Assembly (NCBI GenBank): GCA_009786715.1
Contig: WQRN01000038.1
Span: forward strand, 1-14,488
From: Treponema sp.
Lineage (GTDB): Bacteria > Spirochaetota > Spirochaetia > Treponematales > Breznakiellaceae
Reading direction: 5' to 3'
Length of the DNA: 14,488 bases
In this document: piece by piece, positions 6,385-13,910 of the stretch
Layout of the letters: each line of letters starts with the position of its first letter
Position numbering within the stretch: the first letter of the stretch is position 1
Notes under the pieces: model-generated
The model's input: the letters and a program-made list of their open reading frames with translations, nothing else
Database searches by the model: none
Told to the model about the DNA's origin: nothing
Made by a program: the position numbers and the translations under genes

Positions 6385-7782
6385 ATGACAGGCGCGCAGC
6401 TTCATTCGCGATACAACCCGCAATCTGAAGCCGCGCGTTATGTTAATTCATTAAATCTGAAAGACGGCATCGAATGTTTCATCCTTATCGAGCCGGGTCT
6501 CGGTTACATGATTCCCGTATTGCGGGAAAAATTTAAAGAAAGCAAAATTCTGGCGCTTCACATTGAAAAACAAACTGAAAGCGCCGCTCAAGCGGATTAT
6601 TCTCTCGCGGACTGCGAGTCTTTTAACATTCAAAAGTTTCTGGAAACGCATATTACACAGGACAGCGAGCGCATTAAAATAATTGAATGGCGCCCTTCGC
6701 TTAATCATTACGGGAAAGCATACGCGAAGATACTTTCTGAAGCTGTTCAATTTATAAAACGCGCGGACGCGGGCAAGAGGACTGCAGCGGCTTTTGGAAG
6801 ACGATGGGTTAAAAATTTCTTTAAAAATCTTAACAATATAAATACCAGCCTTCTTTACAGACAGTCTTCCATTCCTGTGATTGTTACAGGTTCAGGACCC
6901 AGCCTTGAAAAAGCGCTTCCGATTATAAAAGACACGCAGGAAACCTGCCTGATAATCGCAGCTTCATCTTCGTTTTTAGCTCTGCGCGCCGCTGGAATAA
7001 AAGCCGACATTGTTATCGCGGCAGACGGCGGTAATTGGGCGCTGAAACATTTATATCCATTTTGCAGATCTGCTGGCTCAATTCTCGCCGTGAATCTGTG
7101 CGCCGCCCTGCCCTCTCAAACCGCCCTCATACCGCATTTATTAATAAACGACGGCAGTTTCTGGCAGAGCGTTGTTCTTCGCGATCTTTCGCTTCCGTCT
7201 GTGATCATCGGACAAAAAGGAACAGTAACCGCGGCTGCCGTAGAACTCGCTCTGATTCTCAGCAGCGCGAATATTTACCTCGCCGGCATGGATTTGGCGG
7301 TAATAGATATCAGGACGCACGCAAGACCCTACAGTTTTGACACGTTATTTTTTAACAATTCAAACCGCGTAATGCCTTTTTATTCGCAATGTTATACGCG
7401 ATCTTCTCTTATTAATCAGGGTGGCAGCCTTGATATTTACGCTTCATGGTTTAAATCGCAGAAAACACAATGGCCGCAAAGGATTTTTTCCATCGGCGAA
7501 AACAGTATTTTTGAAGAAGATTTATATATGCGGGATGTTCTTTTAAATCATAGTAAACAGGATAAAAATAATTATTTTAAACCCGAAGACCGCAGGGGGG
7601 AATCTGATAATTTCCGCAAAAGGGGAGTATCCGCGCTGTTATCCGCGATAAAAGATTCGAAATATTCGAAAAATATAAAACAGGAACTTAGCTCTCTGCT
7701 TTTCCCGGGCGAAAATAAAATGACAGAGCATGATTTAGAAAACGCCGTAAAACAACTTGCGGGAAATAATTTTTATGAGTGA
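6385..7782 (+). CDS. Motility-associated factor (DUF115/MptE-like) family protein, first copy
   Basis: A 465-residue protein of the Maf type, putative glycosyltransferases that add sialic-acid-like sugars to flagellins in several bacteria. The N-terminal part has the family pattern SRYNPQSEAARY (about 8-19) and then a Rossmann-like strand-turn EPGLGYMIPVL (about 36-46). The DUF115 core begins at about 165 with VTGSGPSL (GSGPSL at 169-174), then SSSFLALRAAGIKADIVIAADGG, INDGSFW, and ANIYLAGMDLAV, which is the characteristic order of motifs. No signal peptide, so cytoplasmic. The ATG is 17 bp after the acidic-protein stop; no good Shine-Dalgarno is visible, so coupling to the upstream gene is likely. 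It overlaps the second copy by 8 bp (ATGAGTGA). Flagellin as target is inferred from the family, not shown here. Confidence 0.8.
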   Translation: MTGAQLHSRYNPQSEAARYVNSLNLKDGIECFILIEPGLGYMIPVLREKFKESKILALHIEKQTESAAQADYSLADCESFNIQKFLETHITQDSERIKIIEWRPSLNHYGKAYAKILSEAVQFIKRADAGKRTAAAFGRRWVKNFFKNLNNINTSLLYRQSSIPVIVTGSGPSLEKALPIIKDTQETCLIIAASSSFLALRAAGIKADIVIAADGGNWALKHLYPFCRSAGSILAVNLCAALPSQTALIPHLLINDGSFWQSVVLRDLSLPSVIIGQKGTVTAAAVELALILSSANIYLAGMDLAVIDIRTHARPYSFDTLFFNNSNRVMPFYSQCYTRSSLINQGGSLDIYASWFKSQKTQWPQRIFSIGENSIFEEDLYMRDVLLNHSKQDKNNYFKPEDRRGESDNFRKRGVSALLSAIKDSKYSKNIKQELSSLLFPGENKMTEHDLENAVKQLAGNNFYE

Positions 7783-9409
7783 AATAAAACGCTATACATT
7801 TTTAAAATCGCGAAGCGGCGAAAACATTCCCGCTTTTATACTGCCTAACGGAGACACCCATCCTCTTCATTCAACAATCGATCCAATAAAGGAAGCGCAG
7901 CGTCTTATTGCGTCTTCAGGTAAAAATGATTTTCTAATATTTCTCGGATTGGGAGGCGGTTTTGCGCCGCTTGCCGCGCTTGAGAATACAAATTCACGCG
8001 TTATTGCAATAGATTTTAACAAAACCGAAATCGAAGAATTATTAGCCGGTATGGATTATTCCAAACTCTTAAACAACAGCCGCTTTAACCTGCTTGTAGA
8101 TTTTCCGCCGCAGGAAATAAAAACATTCATTATGGAAAATTTTAACCCGAGTCTTTACAACGGCATTAAAACAATTCCTCTGCGCGCGCGAATTGATCAG
8201 GATACAGAAAAATTTAACAGTATTACCGCAATAATAAAAGAAGCGATTGATGCGGTTTCAGGCGATTATTCGGTTCAGGCGCATTTCGGCATTCGCTGGT
8301 TTTCAAACATTATCAGTAATATTCAATCCGCGGAAAAACAAAACAGCGGTTTTTTAACAGAAATAAAAAAACGCGGAATTAAAAATGCCGCAATAGCCGC
8401 GGCGGGGCCTTCTCTTGATACGCAATTAACCTCTTTAGCGCGGTTTAAATCGCAAGGCGGTTTTATAATAAGTTCTGACACCGCTCTTCGCGTTCTCTTA
8501 CATAACAACATTGAAGCAGACGCCGTTGTAAGCATCGACTGCCAGTATATTAGTTACTATCATTTTCACGGATTAAATATGCGTCACATTCCGTTAATTC
8601 TGGATATCGCGAGCCCTCCCCTCCTTTGCGGTTTATCATCCGCGCCGGTCTTTTTTTCAAGCGGCCACCCTCTATGCCGCTACCTCAATTCAAACTGGAA
8701 ACACTTCCCCTACCTTGATACATCAGGCGGGAATGTAACATACGCTTGCCTCTCCCTCGCGGAATATCTGGGCGCGCAAAACATTACCCTCTTCGGCGCT
8801 GATTTTTCCTATGTTAAAAGCCAAAGTTACGCAAGAGGAACATATATCTACCCGTATTTTCACAACAGGCAAAACCGGTTATCCTCATTAGAAGCGCAAA
8901 TGTCGCGTTTCCTTTACAGAAGTCCTTTTCTTCCGCAGGAAAACGAGCAGAAAAATTATTATGAAACATCTCAGCTTCGGTTTTACAGAAAAAAACTTGA
9001 AGAGAAGGTTTCAGGTATGAGCTCTTCTGTCACATGTGAGGCAGGTCTAGGCGCGCGTATTTATTTAGAAAATTCCTCTTGCAAAAAACGCAAAGAAGAT
9101 GATGACAAAATAATATATGATAATAATATATCTGGCAAAGAATTTTTAGAAACTTACAGAGACGATATTTTAACTTTGCCGCAAGCTTCAGATAAAGAAA
9201 ATTATTTATTAAAATTGAACGTAAAAGAAAAACAGATTTTTACAACATTGCTTCCGCTCATGGCAGCGGTAAAAAAACGTAATCCGCAGCTTGAGTTTAA
9301 AGATCTAACCGCGGAAGCAAAGCGCCGCAGCGCCGGGAAAATAGATTTAATTTTAACCAATTGGAGCTTTTACAAAAACTTTACATCGTCTCTTTTAGCT
9401 GATTCATAA
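7775..9409 (+). CDS. Motility-associated factor (DUF115/MptE-like) family protein, second copy
   Basis: A 544-residue protein, a diverged relative of its upstream neighbour. I chose the ATG at 7775 over the TTG at 7757: the ATG has GGGA about 10 nt upstream and overlaps the previous stop in the coupled ATGAGTGA arrangement. The N-terminal signature is HPLHSTIDPIKEAQRLI, then FLGLGGGFAPL and VIAIDFN. The DUF115 core shows AAAGPSLD (GPSL at about 211-214) instead of the GSGPSL of the first copy, followed by SSDTALRVLLHNNIEADAVVSIDCQ-like sequence with the expected Asp residues and then ITLFGADFSY. The changed glycine-rich loop may mean a different donor or acceptor. The two genes probably arose by duplication and may act as a pair. 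Its 3' end overlaps the convergent YbjN-like gene by 29 bp. Confidence 0.78.
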   Translation: MSEIKRYTFLKSRSGENIPAFILPNGDTHPLHSTIDPIKEAQRLIASSGKNDFLIFLGLGGGFAPLAALENTNSRVIAIDFNKTEIEELLAGMDYSKLLNNSRFNLLVDFPPQEIKTFIMENFNPSLYNGIKTIPLRARIDQDTEKFNSITAIIKEAIDAVSGDYSVQAHFGIRWFSNIISNIQSAEKQNSGFLTEIKKRGIKNAAIAAAGPSLDTQLTSLARFKSQGGFIISSDTALRVLLHNNIEADAVVSIDCQYISYYHFHGLNMRHIPLILDIASPPLLCGLSSAPVFFSSGHPLCRYLNSNWKHFPYLDTSGGNVTYACLSLAEYLGAQNITLFGADFSYVKSQSYARGTYIYPYFHNRQNRLSSLEAQMSRFLYRSPFLPQENEQKNYYETSQLRFYRKKLEEKVSGMSSSVTCEAGLGARIYLENSSCKKRKEDDDKIIYDNNISGKEFLETYRDDILTLPQASDKENYLLKLNVKEKQIFTTLLPLMAAVKKRNPQLEFKDLTAEAKRRSAGKIDLILTNWSFYKNFTSSLLADS

Positions 9410-9860
9410 AGTTATTTTCAGCGTTTCTCATCAGAGAAATTGCTCTTGAAAAAATGGGAATGAAATTTTTTGGATCATCCAGAAGCAATTCCGCAGTGAT
9501 TGAGGCAACTGTCCCATCCGAAGAAAGCGCCACTTTTACAACTTTCGAACGCCTGTTGGAAAGATTCGCCGCGTTAAGAGCGTCTTCAGGCGTTACGGCG
9601 CCAAGACTGAAACCCATATAAATCTGAAAAAATTGAAGATCGTTTTCGTCAACTATAATGTAGTAATTATCGCCGCCGACTTTAAATTTTATATCGCCGT
9701 CAGGATCTACGGAAGGCAAATAACCTTCATTACGAAGATATTCCACATAAAGGCTCTGCAGATCTGCTTTTGTATACTCAGGCTGCTGCGCCGCAGCCGG
9801 AAAGACGAAAAGACCGCCGAATAATAATACAGCCAATAGAATTTTAACAATTTTTGACAT
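9381..9860 (-). CDS. Secreted YbjN-like protein
   Basis: A 159-residue protein. A clear signal peptide (about 1-25, ending PAAA before QQPEY) exports it to the periplasm. The mature part has the fold pattern of YbjN/type III secretion chaperone-like proteins: an N-terminal helix (KADLQSLYVEYLRNEGY), strands (DIKFKVGGDNYYIIVDEND), a helix (TPEDALNAANLSNRR), a strand pair (VVKVALSSDGTVASITAELLL) and a C-terminal helix. Members of this fold often bind other proteins, but no partner is evident. Start: the ATG at 9858-9860 has AGGAG 6 nt upstream, better than the in-frame TTG two codons earlier. A good promoter lies at 9898-9927. It converges on, and overlaps by 29 bp, the second DUF115 gene. The family call is by overall pattern and is moderate. 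Confidence 0.65.
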   Translation of the reverse strand: MSKIVKILLAVLLFGGLFVFPAAAQQPEYTKADLQSLYVEYLRNEGYLPSVDPDGDIKFKVGGDNYYIIVDENDLQFFQIYMGFSLGAVTPEDALNAANLSNRRSKVVKVALSSDGTVASITAELLLDDPKNFIPIFSRAISLMRNAENNFMNQLKETM

Positions 9861-9897
9861 ATACAACTCCTATTTAATGAAATTCTCCCATTTCTTC

Positions 9898-9927
9898 AGT
9901 ATATATTTCATTTTATGGATATGTCAA
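9898..9927 (-). promoter_or_regulatory. Sigma70-type promoter for the YbjN-like gene
   Basis: On the minus strand: perfect TTGACA (complement of 9922-9927), an 18-bp spacer, and TATACT (complement of 9898-9903). The predicted start is near 9891, about 30 nt before the ATG, leaving room for the AGGAG site at 9867-9871. Confidence 0.75.
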
Positions 9928-9953
9928 GCATATTTTTATTTGTATGATTTCTT

Positions 9954-10613
9954 TTATTTTAAATATTTTGCTCTGAAAAAATTGAGATTAGGAGGAAACT
10001 GCCGCGGGTCCATAGCTATTCCATCATATAATTCAAAATCACTCAGCATTCCGCTTCCATTTTGCTCTTCGTTATCTATAATCATATCGTACCATATTTC
10101 TGAATGTGAATAGACATTTCCTTTATTATATTCATTATTTATTTTATCTAAATCGTTATTTTCAAGAAATTTTTCTATAAATATATAATAGTGAATAAAG
10201 TTTTCATCATCCTTCACTTGTTCATAAAATAATGATTCATTCATTTTTGAGATTAATATTTTACCATTTTCCTCCAGATAAATTAAATCAAAATTTTTAT
10301 CAGAACTGCCATTCTCATCTGTATTTTTATTAAGATACGCTGAAATATTAATTTCATCTCTTTTTAATAGAATTTCATAATCTCCAATAGTAATTTTGCC
10401 ATTATTGAACTCGAAATTATTTAAATGAAAATTACATATATATTGAACCGGTATGCAAAAAAAAGTTCCTTTTTCATTATTCAGTAAAAATACAGATAGC
10501 GTATCTTTTAATGAGAAATTATGTTTTTTCGCGGTTTTTTTTTCGCAATTCATGAATAATACAATCGTAAATAACATTAAAATACATAAACAGTTTCTAT
10601 ATATTATTTTCAT
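9954..10613 (-). CDS. Putative lipoprotein of unknown function
   Basis: About 219 residues from the start chosen here. The N-terminus MKIIYRNCLCILMLFTIVLFMNC has a basic start, a hydrophobic core and Cys after F-M-N, a plausible spirochaetal lipobox, so it is probably membrane-anchored by a lipid. The rest is rich in Asn, Asp, Ile and Lys with alternating short strands, and I recognise no domain. Two upstream in-frame ATGs (10634 and 10631) are possible, but the predicted transcription start near 10642 would leave them almost no leader. The ATG at 10613 has GAGGA about 11 nt upstream. Codon use is strongly AT-biased compared with the genes left of 9880, suggesting recent acquisition. It lies between the YbjN-like gene and the half attC-like site, and no terminator is visible after its stop. 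Confidence 0.65.
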   Translation of the reverse strand: MKIIYRNCLCILMLFTIVLFMNCEKKTAKKHNFSLKDTLSVFLLNNEKGTFFCIPVQYICNFHLNNFEFNNGKITIGDYEILLKRDEINISAYLNKNTDENGSSDKNFDLIYLEENGKILISKMNESLFYEQVKDDENFIHYYIFIEKFLENNDLDKINNEYNKGNVYSHSEIWYDMIIDNEEQNGSGMLSDFELYDGIAMDPRQFPPNLNFFRAKYLK

Positions 10614-10648
10614 AATTATAATTTTCCTCATCATATAACATAATATTG

Positions 10649-10677
10649 ATAGTATAGATTTATTTATATTTTGTCAA
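10649..10677 (-). promoter_or_regulatory. Promoter for the unknown lipoprotein gene
   Basis: On the minus strand: perfect TTGACA (complement of 10672-10677) with TACTAT 17 bp away (complement of 10649-10654), or TATACT at 15 bp. The predicted start is near 10642. It directly abuts the half attC-like site at 10682-10698. Confidence 0.6.
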
Positions 10678-10681
10678 CAAC

Positions 10682-10698
10682 TTATTAGGCGATGTTTT
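10682..10698 (+). other. Half attC-like site
   Basis: TTATTAGGCGATGTTTT matches the right end of the full attC at 14155-14171 (TTGTTAGGCGACGTTTG) at 14 of 17 positions, including the TTAGGC core and the following GA-GTTT. It lies 16 bp after the stop of the thioesterase gene (minus strand), the usual place for the attC of a cassette. No convincing partner core or folding arms are seen on the other side; a GTTATAT about 60 nt away on the minus strand is a possible degenerate mate. Confidence 0.4.
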
Positions 10699-10713
10699 AA
10701 CTATTCAAGTATT

Positions 10714-11457
10714 TCATTTTTCATTCCATACTGTATGAGCCGCCGCCAATAATTTATTATCAATATTGCTTTTCATAGTTATTAAATATTCATTTTCCCC
10801 TAAATCCTTTTCAGAAAATACTTGTATTTTCTCGCCAATATTCGCCTCTGAGAAAAACTTCGCATTTACTTTTTTTAAATAAAAATTATCTAATATTTCT
10901 TCCGGCAATGATTCTATTAACCAATGGAAATATTTTATATTGTTTACATGTTTATTGCTGTCTATATCCGCTTTATAAATATTAAATTCTTCTTTTGGCT
11001 CTCCTGTATTAACAATTTTTATTTTATCTAAATAGATTTCTTCGGATATTTCAACATTAATTCCCCATTTTAATTTTATTTCTTCAAAAACCGGAGCTGG
11101 CTTTCTTTTTTCAATATCATAAAATGCCCATATACCTTTTGCTTTTCCAATTATATTTCCGGAACTGTCAAAAATAATATTTTCACGATATCCTTTAAAT
11201 AATGTATATTTTGAAATCCATGTCCTAATGGTAATACTTTCTTTATATTTAGGATATTTAATCATATTGATTGCGCCGGATAATAATACCCAACCTATAT
11301 TTTGCCTTTCAAGGCTGTATAAACAATGACCAATATGATAACAATGTTCCGCCGCTGTTTCTTCCAACATTGTTAAAATTGTTGTTGGAGATGATTCTCC
11401 GTATTTATTCATTTCAAAATACCTGAGTTCAAATTTTTTATCAAAATACTTATCCAA
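10714..11457 (-). CDS. Acyl-ACP thioesterase (FatA/FatB type)
   Basis: A 247-residue enzyme that hydrolyses acyl-acyl-carrier protein and releases free fatty acids in the cytoplasm. The N-terminal hot-dog domain begins FDKKFELRYFEMNKYGESS and continues with ILTMLEETAAEHCYHIG, both typical of the family. The C-terminal domain contains DIDSNKHVNNIKYFHWL (about 164-180), matching the plant/bacterial D-x-N-x-H-V-N-N active-site segment with catalytic Asn and His. Length is normal for bacterial members. Start: I chose the TTG at 11455-11457, which has GGAGG 4 nt upstream and begins right at the domain. A longer version from the TTG at 11514 would add 19 residues with no ribosome-binding site. It is AT-rich like its neighbours, and a half attC-like site follows its stop, so it may be an integron cassette gene. 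Its role could be membrane-lipid adjustment. Confidence 0.85.
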   Translation of the reverse strand: MDKYFDKKFELRYFEMNKYGESSPTTILTMLEETAAEHCYHIGHCLYSLERQNIGWVLLSGAINMIKYPKYKESITIRTWISKYTLFKGYRENIIFDSSGNIIGKAKGIWAFYDIEKRKPAPVFEEIKLKWGINVEISEEIYLDKIKIVNTGEPKEEFNIYKADIDSNKHVNNIKYFHWLIESLPEEILDNFYLKKVNAKFFSEANIGEKIQVFSEKDLGENEYLITMKSNIDNKLLAAAHTVWNEK

Positions 11458-11516
11458 AATTCCTCCGTACGCTGGTTCTGTTATTTTGACATATATAATT
11501 AAGAAAGGTTGCAAAT

Positions 11517-11522
11517 ATTATA
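11517..11522 (-). promoter_or_regulatory. -10 element upstream of the thioesterase gene
   Basis: Perfect TATAAT on the minus strand with no clear -35 at 16-18 bp. It predicts a start near 11510, which is inside the longer reading frame and so supports the downstream TTG start at 11457 with its GGAGG site. Confidence 0.4.
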
Positions 11523-11619
11523 GAAATATTTCTTTAACTATTATTTTATAAATAATTAATATATCATCTAATTTGTTCTAAAAACAAAAAACCTTTTTCT
11601 CCATGATGAACCATTTTCG

Positions 11620-12612
11620 TTAAAAATCAACTATCCATTCTTTGCCTGCATTTAAGCAAATAACAGGTATGGCGGGGTATTTTTCTCTCATAAGTTTTAC
11701 AAAAGGCAAGGTAGCAACTGAAGAAGAAATTGGCGGAAACGAGTCATCAAAATGATCCAGCAGCACTTTTTTTGGCTCCAGCCGTTGAATAAAAGGTATT
11801 GCATAAGTATTCAGGTCAGATCGCCCCTGAAACGGTAATATCAGCAGGTCTGCGCTTTTTGGATATTCAATATTCTCATCCAAGTTCAGACTGCCCATTA
11901 ATAAAATACGCTTATTGAATACAATAATATCATATACGACTATTTCACCAGCTTCGTCATAATTTTTATTTTCTTTTACTATCCAACTTAAATTAGACCA
12001 GTAAGTAAAAATACGCGGGTTGAGAATTTTTTTTATTATCAATCCTATGTTAAAAGAAATATGCTTCCCCTTAAGCACGCGTATTTCAATTACTCCTAGA
12101 TTAAAAAAATCCCCGGCAGTGATTGTATGTATACGTTCCTCTTCTACTCCTTTTGAGATGAGCGTTTTCCTAGGTGTTGTCGTGCAATACACTTTGGCTT
12201 TTTTGTTAACTTCGTTTAAAATTGAAGGTATATCGTAAATATGATCAAAATGACCATGGGTAACGAATATTGCATCTACTGCGGCAAATTCATCTATTGG
12301 AGGTTTATAAAGCTTGTTATTCATTGTAACGAATGGATCGAATAGTATTTTCATTCCATTCAGTTCAATTAAAATAGCGGCTGTTCCAAACCATTTAATT
12401 TTTATCTTCTGCGCATATGCGCCGTCGGTTTCTATAAGCATTTGATCTAGAATCGTATTATTTGTAATTTCCGTCGTGATATTCTGTTTTGTCTGCAAAG
12501 CAGATTGTTTTACCGGTACTCCTGCACAACCGTTTATAAACATAAATGAGAAAAGTCCCATAAATATATTTTTTATATTTATAATAATTTTTTTGCATTG
12601 AAACATATACAT
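11620..12612 (-). CDS. Metallo-beta-lactamase-fold lipoprotein (UlaG-like)
   Basis: A 330-residue protein. Residues about 15-29 are a hydrophobic signal ending INGC (Cys 29), a lipobox, so it is probably anchored in a membrane. From about 70 the sequence follows the UlaG-like branch of the metallo-beta-lactamase fold: IKWFGTAAILIEL, ILFDPF, then VTHGHFDHIYD with the HxHxDH metal ligands at 119-124. Other candidate ligands are His184 and His287 (LLDHFDD). Where the family usually has a G-D/G-N strand with a ligand Asp, this protein has MGSLNLDENI, so the bridging Asp may be shifted or missing. The reaction is unknown; relatives act on lactones, phosphodiesters or phospholipid amides. The ATG at 12612 has only a weak GAG upstream; the ATG two codons on is an alternative. 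No attC is visible after its stop. Confidence 0.82.
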   Translation of the reverse strand: MYMFQCKKIIINIKNIFMGLFSFMFINGCAGVPVKQSALQTKQNITTEITNNTILDQMLIETDGAYAQKIKIKWFGTAAILIELNGMKILFDPFVTMNNKLYKPPIDEFAAVDAIFVTHGHFDHIYDIPSILNEVNKKAKVYCTTTPRKTLISKGVEEERIHTITAGDFFNLGVIEIRVLKGKHISFNIGLIIKKILNPRIFTYWSNLSWIVKENKNYDEAGEIVVYDIIVFNKRILLMGSLNLDENIEYPKSADLLILPFQGRSDLNTYAIPFIQRLEPKKVLLDHFDDSFPPISSSVATLPFVKLMREKYPAIPVICLNAGKEWIVDF

Positions 12613-12629
12613 TTTTCTACTCTTAACTT

Positions 12630-12658
12630 ATTTTATTATGAAGATAAAATTTTGACAA
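12630..12658 (-). promoter_or_regulatory. Promoter for the MBL-fold lipoprotein gene
   Basis: On the minus strand: TTGTCA (complement of 12653-12658), a 17-bp spacer and TAAAAT (complement of 12630-12635). The predicted start is near 12623, leaving a short leader of about 11 nt before the ATG at 12612. Confidence 0.55.
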
Positions 12659-12739
12659 GTCATAAAACCTTCATTTTTATGTCCAGAATAAATACATATA
12701 TTCATTCTTATTTTAACCACGTGCCAAATTTTTGCAACA

Positions 12740-12765
12740 TTCGCATAACGTTCTCGTTATGCGAA
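12740..12765. repeat. Perfect 26-bp palindrome with attC-like cores
   Basis: TTCGCATAACG (12740-12750), a 4-base loop, and CGTTATGCGAA (12755-12765) form an 11-bp perfect stem. The arms contain GCATAAC and GTTATGC, close to the RYYYAAC/GTTRRRY integron core pair. On the minus strand GAACGTTATG is shared with the full attC end near 14083-14092. It abuts the point where the SUMF1 remnant is cut off. The inner arms and unpaired bases of a normal attC are absent, so it is either a collapsed attC or a separate small repeat family. Confidence 0.6.
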
Positions 12766-12919
12766 GAGGGAGCCAGAAGCCGATCCCCTGGGATTGTTCG
12801 TATTTCCGTTTTCTGCGTAAATACGCTCCTACCCGCCAATCCCAACACCATTCAGACACATTTCCATGCATGTCATGCAAACCCCAAGAGTTTGCAGGTT
12901 TTTTTCCTACTTCTCTCGT
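12766..12919 (-). pseudogene. Detached, frameshifted C-terminal part of a SUMF1 domain
   Basis: Out of frame with the gene upstream, the minus strand encodes [20 protein letters not shown] followed by SEWCWDW (about 12835-12915), the conserved late part of a formylglycine-generating-enzyme-like domain. It then shifts frame once more (an extra T in TATTTACGC near 12824) and continues as [17 protein letters not shown] until the palindrome at 12765. The usual RGGSW and C-R-x-A-x-R end is missing. The first 20 residues of the same domain are at the end of the neighbouring transglutaminase-like gene; the roughly 150 residues normally between are gone. It cannot make a working domain. Confidence 0.8.
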
Positions 12920-13910
12920 TTGGTTCGCTGTTGGGGCTGCCCATCGTGAACTTCCCTGCGAGTATCTGTACCAATTCAATATTTTTACATTTGGTACAAA
13001 AATCGCTGACAAAAATGTGAGCACATGAAGATTTATCCTTTTTGCCATCCTCGATACCAGCCGTGCCGTCTTCTGTCCTCCTTGCGTCAGGCCAGGCGCC
13101 ATGCATTCTTATAGTTCCTTTCAATCCCCGTTCAAAAAGATTTTTATCATAAGTAATATACCAGGGGCAATAAAGATCCGGCGCGGGTTGAGTCGGATGG
13201 TTCTCGTATTCATTATCATACCATGTAGTGTCTATATATAAAATTCTGCCATCCGGCATAATTACATGATTCCATGAATGCCGTCCCGGTGACGACCAAA
13301 TTTCAACCCTGTATCCGGCCGCAGTTAAAACGTCTTTTGTAAAACGCGCATAAACATCGCATATTCCCAAACCAGTGCTTATTGATTCCTGATGACTGCG
13401 GCTTCTTCCGCCAAGGTAAGAATCCCAATCATACTTAAATTTTGCTATTACTTCACGTTCAATAATATCTACTATTCTGCGGTAATTAGGATCATTGGTA
13501 TACAATTCTTTGCACTGATTAATCAGCCTCTGAGCATCATAGGCTGATAAGTTTTCATTTTCACCGCCAAGTATTCCAAAAGCGAAAACGGTAGTATTTT
13601 TAGGACCAGCAACAGTTGTTGTCCATGTTGTAGTTTGCATTCGCGGTCCTTGCCCGGCAGAATAATGTAAAGTAAATTCTATTTGTCCGTTTTCCAGTTC
13701 TCTTGAATTTACAAGTTCAACTGTATCCCAACCTATATTCCTTCCTCTTTCAGTTTCAAGAACATTTTCAGGTGTTATTACATATCTGGCAATTCTCTCC
13801 TCTGCCATACGAATTGCCAATGGAAATTCAAAATTAGGATTGGTATTTACCGTCAACGTTGAACAGCCAACAAAAAGCACCCAAACAAGTGTAAAAGATA
13901 ATTTTTTCAT
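12873..13910 (-). CDS. Transglutaminase-like lipoprotein with truncated SUMF1 tail
   Basis: A 345-residue open frame. Residues 1-16 ([11 protein letters not shown]) are a lipoprotein signal with Cys16. Residues about 120-250 form a transglutaminase/protease-like domain with the expected triad: Cys184 in [11 protein letters not shown], His215 in RHSWNHV, and Asp227 in YIDTTW. Such domains cleave or cross-link peptide bonds; here the substrate would be outside the cytoplasm. At 296-308 a C-x-H...CTKC cluster resembles a small zinc-binding spacer. From 313 a SUMF1 domain starts ([20 protein letters not shown]) but after 20 residues the frame runs out of register into a nonsense tail, because the domain's middle has been deleted. 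The transglutaminase part may still work. AAGGAG lies 6 nt before the ATG. Its ancestral form was probably a longer two-domain lipoprotein. It is bounded by attC-like elements on both sides. Confidence 0.8.
   Translation of the reverse strand: MKKLSFTLVWVLFVGCSTLTVNTNPNFEFPLAIRMAEERIARYVITPENVLETERGRNIGWDTVELVNSRELENGQIEFTLHYSAGQGPRMQTTTWTTTVAGPKNTTVFAFGILGGENENLSAYDAQRLINQCKELYTNDPNYRRIVDIIEREVIAKFKYDWDSYLGGRSRSHQESISTGLGICDVYARFTKDVLTAAGYRVEIWSSPGRHSWNHVIMPDGRILYIDTTWYDNEYENHPTQPAPDLYCPWYITYDKNLFERGLKGTIRMHGAWPDARRTEDGTAGIEDGKKDKSSCAHIFVSDFCTKCKNIELVQILAGKFTMGSPNSEPNERSRKKTCKLLGFA

Noticed and set aside
7757..7774. TTG start adding six residues to the second DUF115 protein
   Set aside because: The ATG at 7775 has a better-placed GGGA and forms a typical coupled overlap with the upstream stop.
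9424..9439. TTTCTC-ATCA-GAGAAA hairpin as a terminator for the DUF115 unit
   Set aside because: Only a 6-bp AT-rich stem without a following T-tract, and it lies inside the coding region of the convergent gene.
9877..10113. Plus-strand open frame of 78 codons
   Set aside because: It runs antisense through the YbjN promoter and the end of the lipoprotein gene and has no start signal or domain.
11458..11514. N-terminal extension of the thioesterase from a TTG at 11514
   Set aside because: No ribosome-binding site, extra residues lie outside the domain, and the -10 element predicts transcription starting inside it; the TTG at 11457 has GGAGG upstream.
12598..13028. Two overlapping plus-strand open frames across the SUMF1 remnant
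   Set aside because: They are antisense to recognisable SUMF1 and transglutaminase-like sequence and have no domain, start signal or family pattern of their own.
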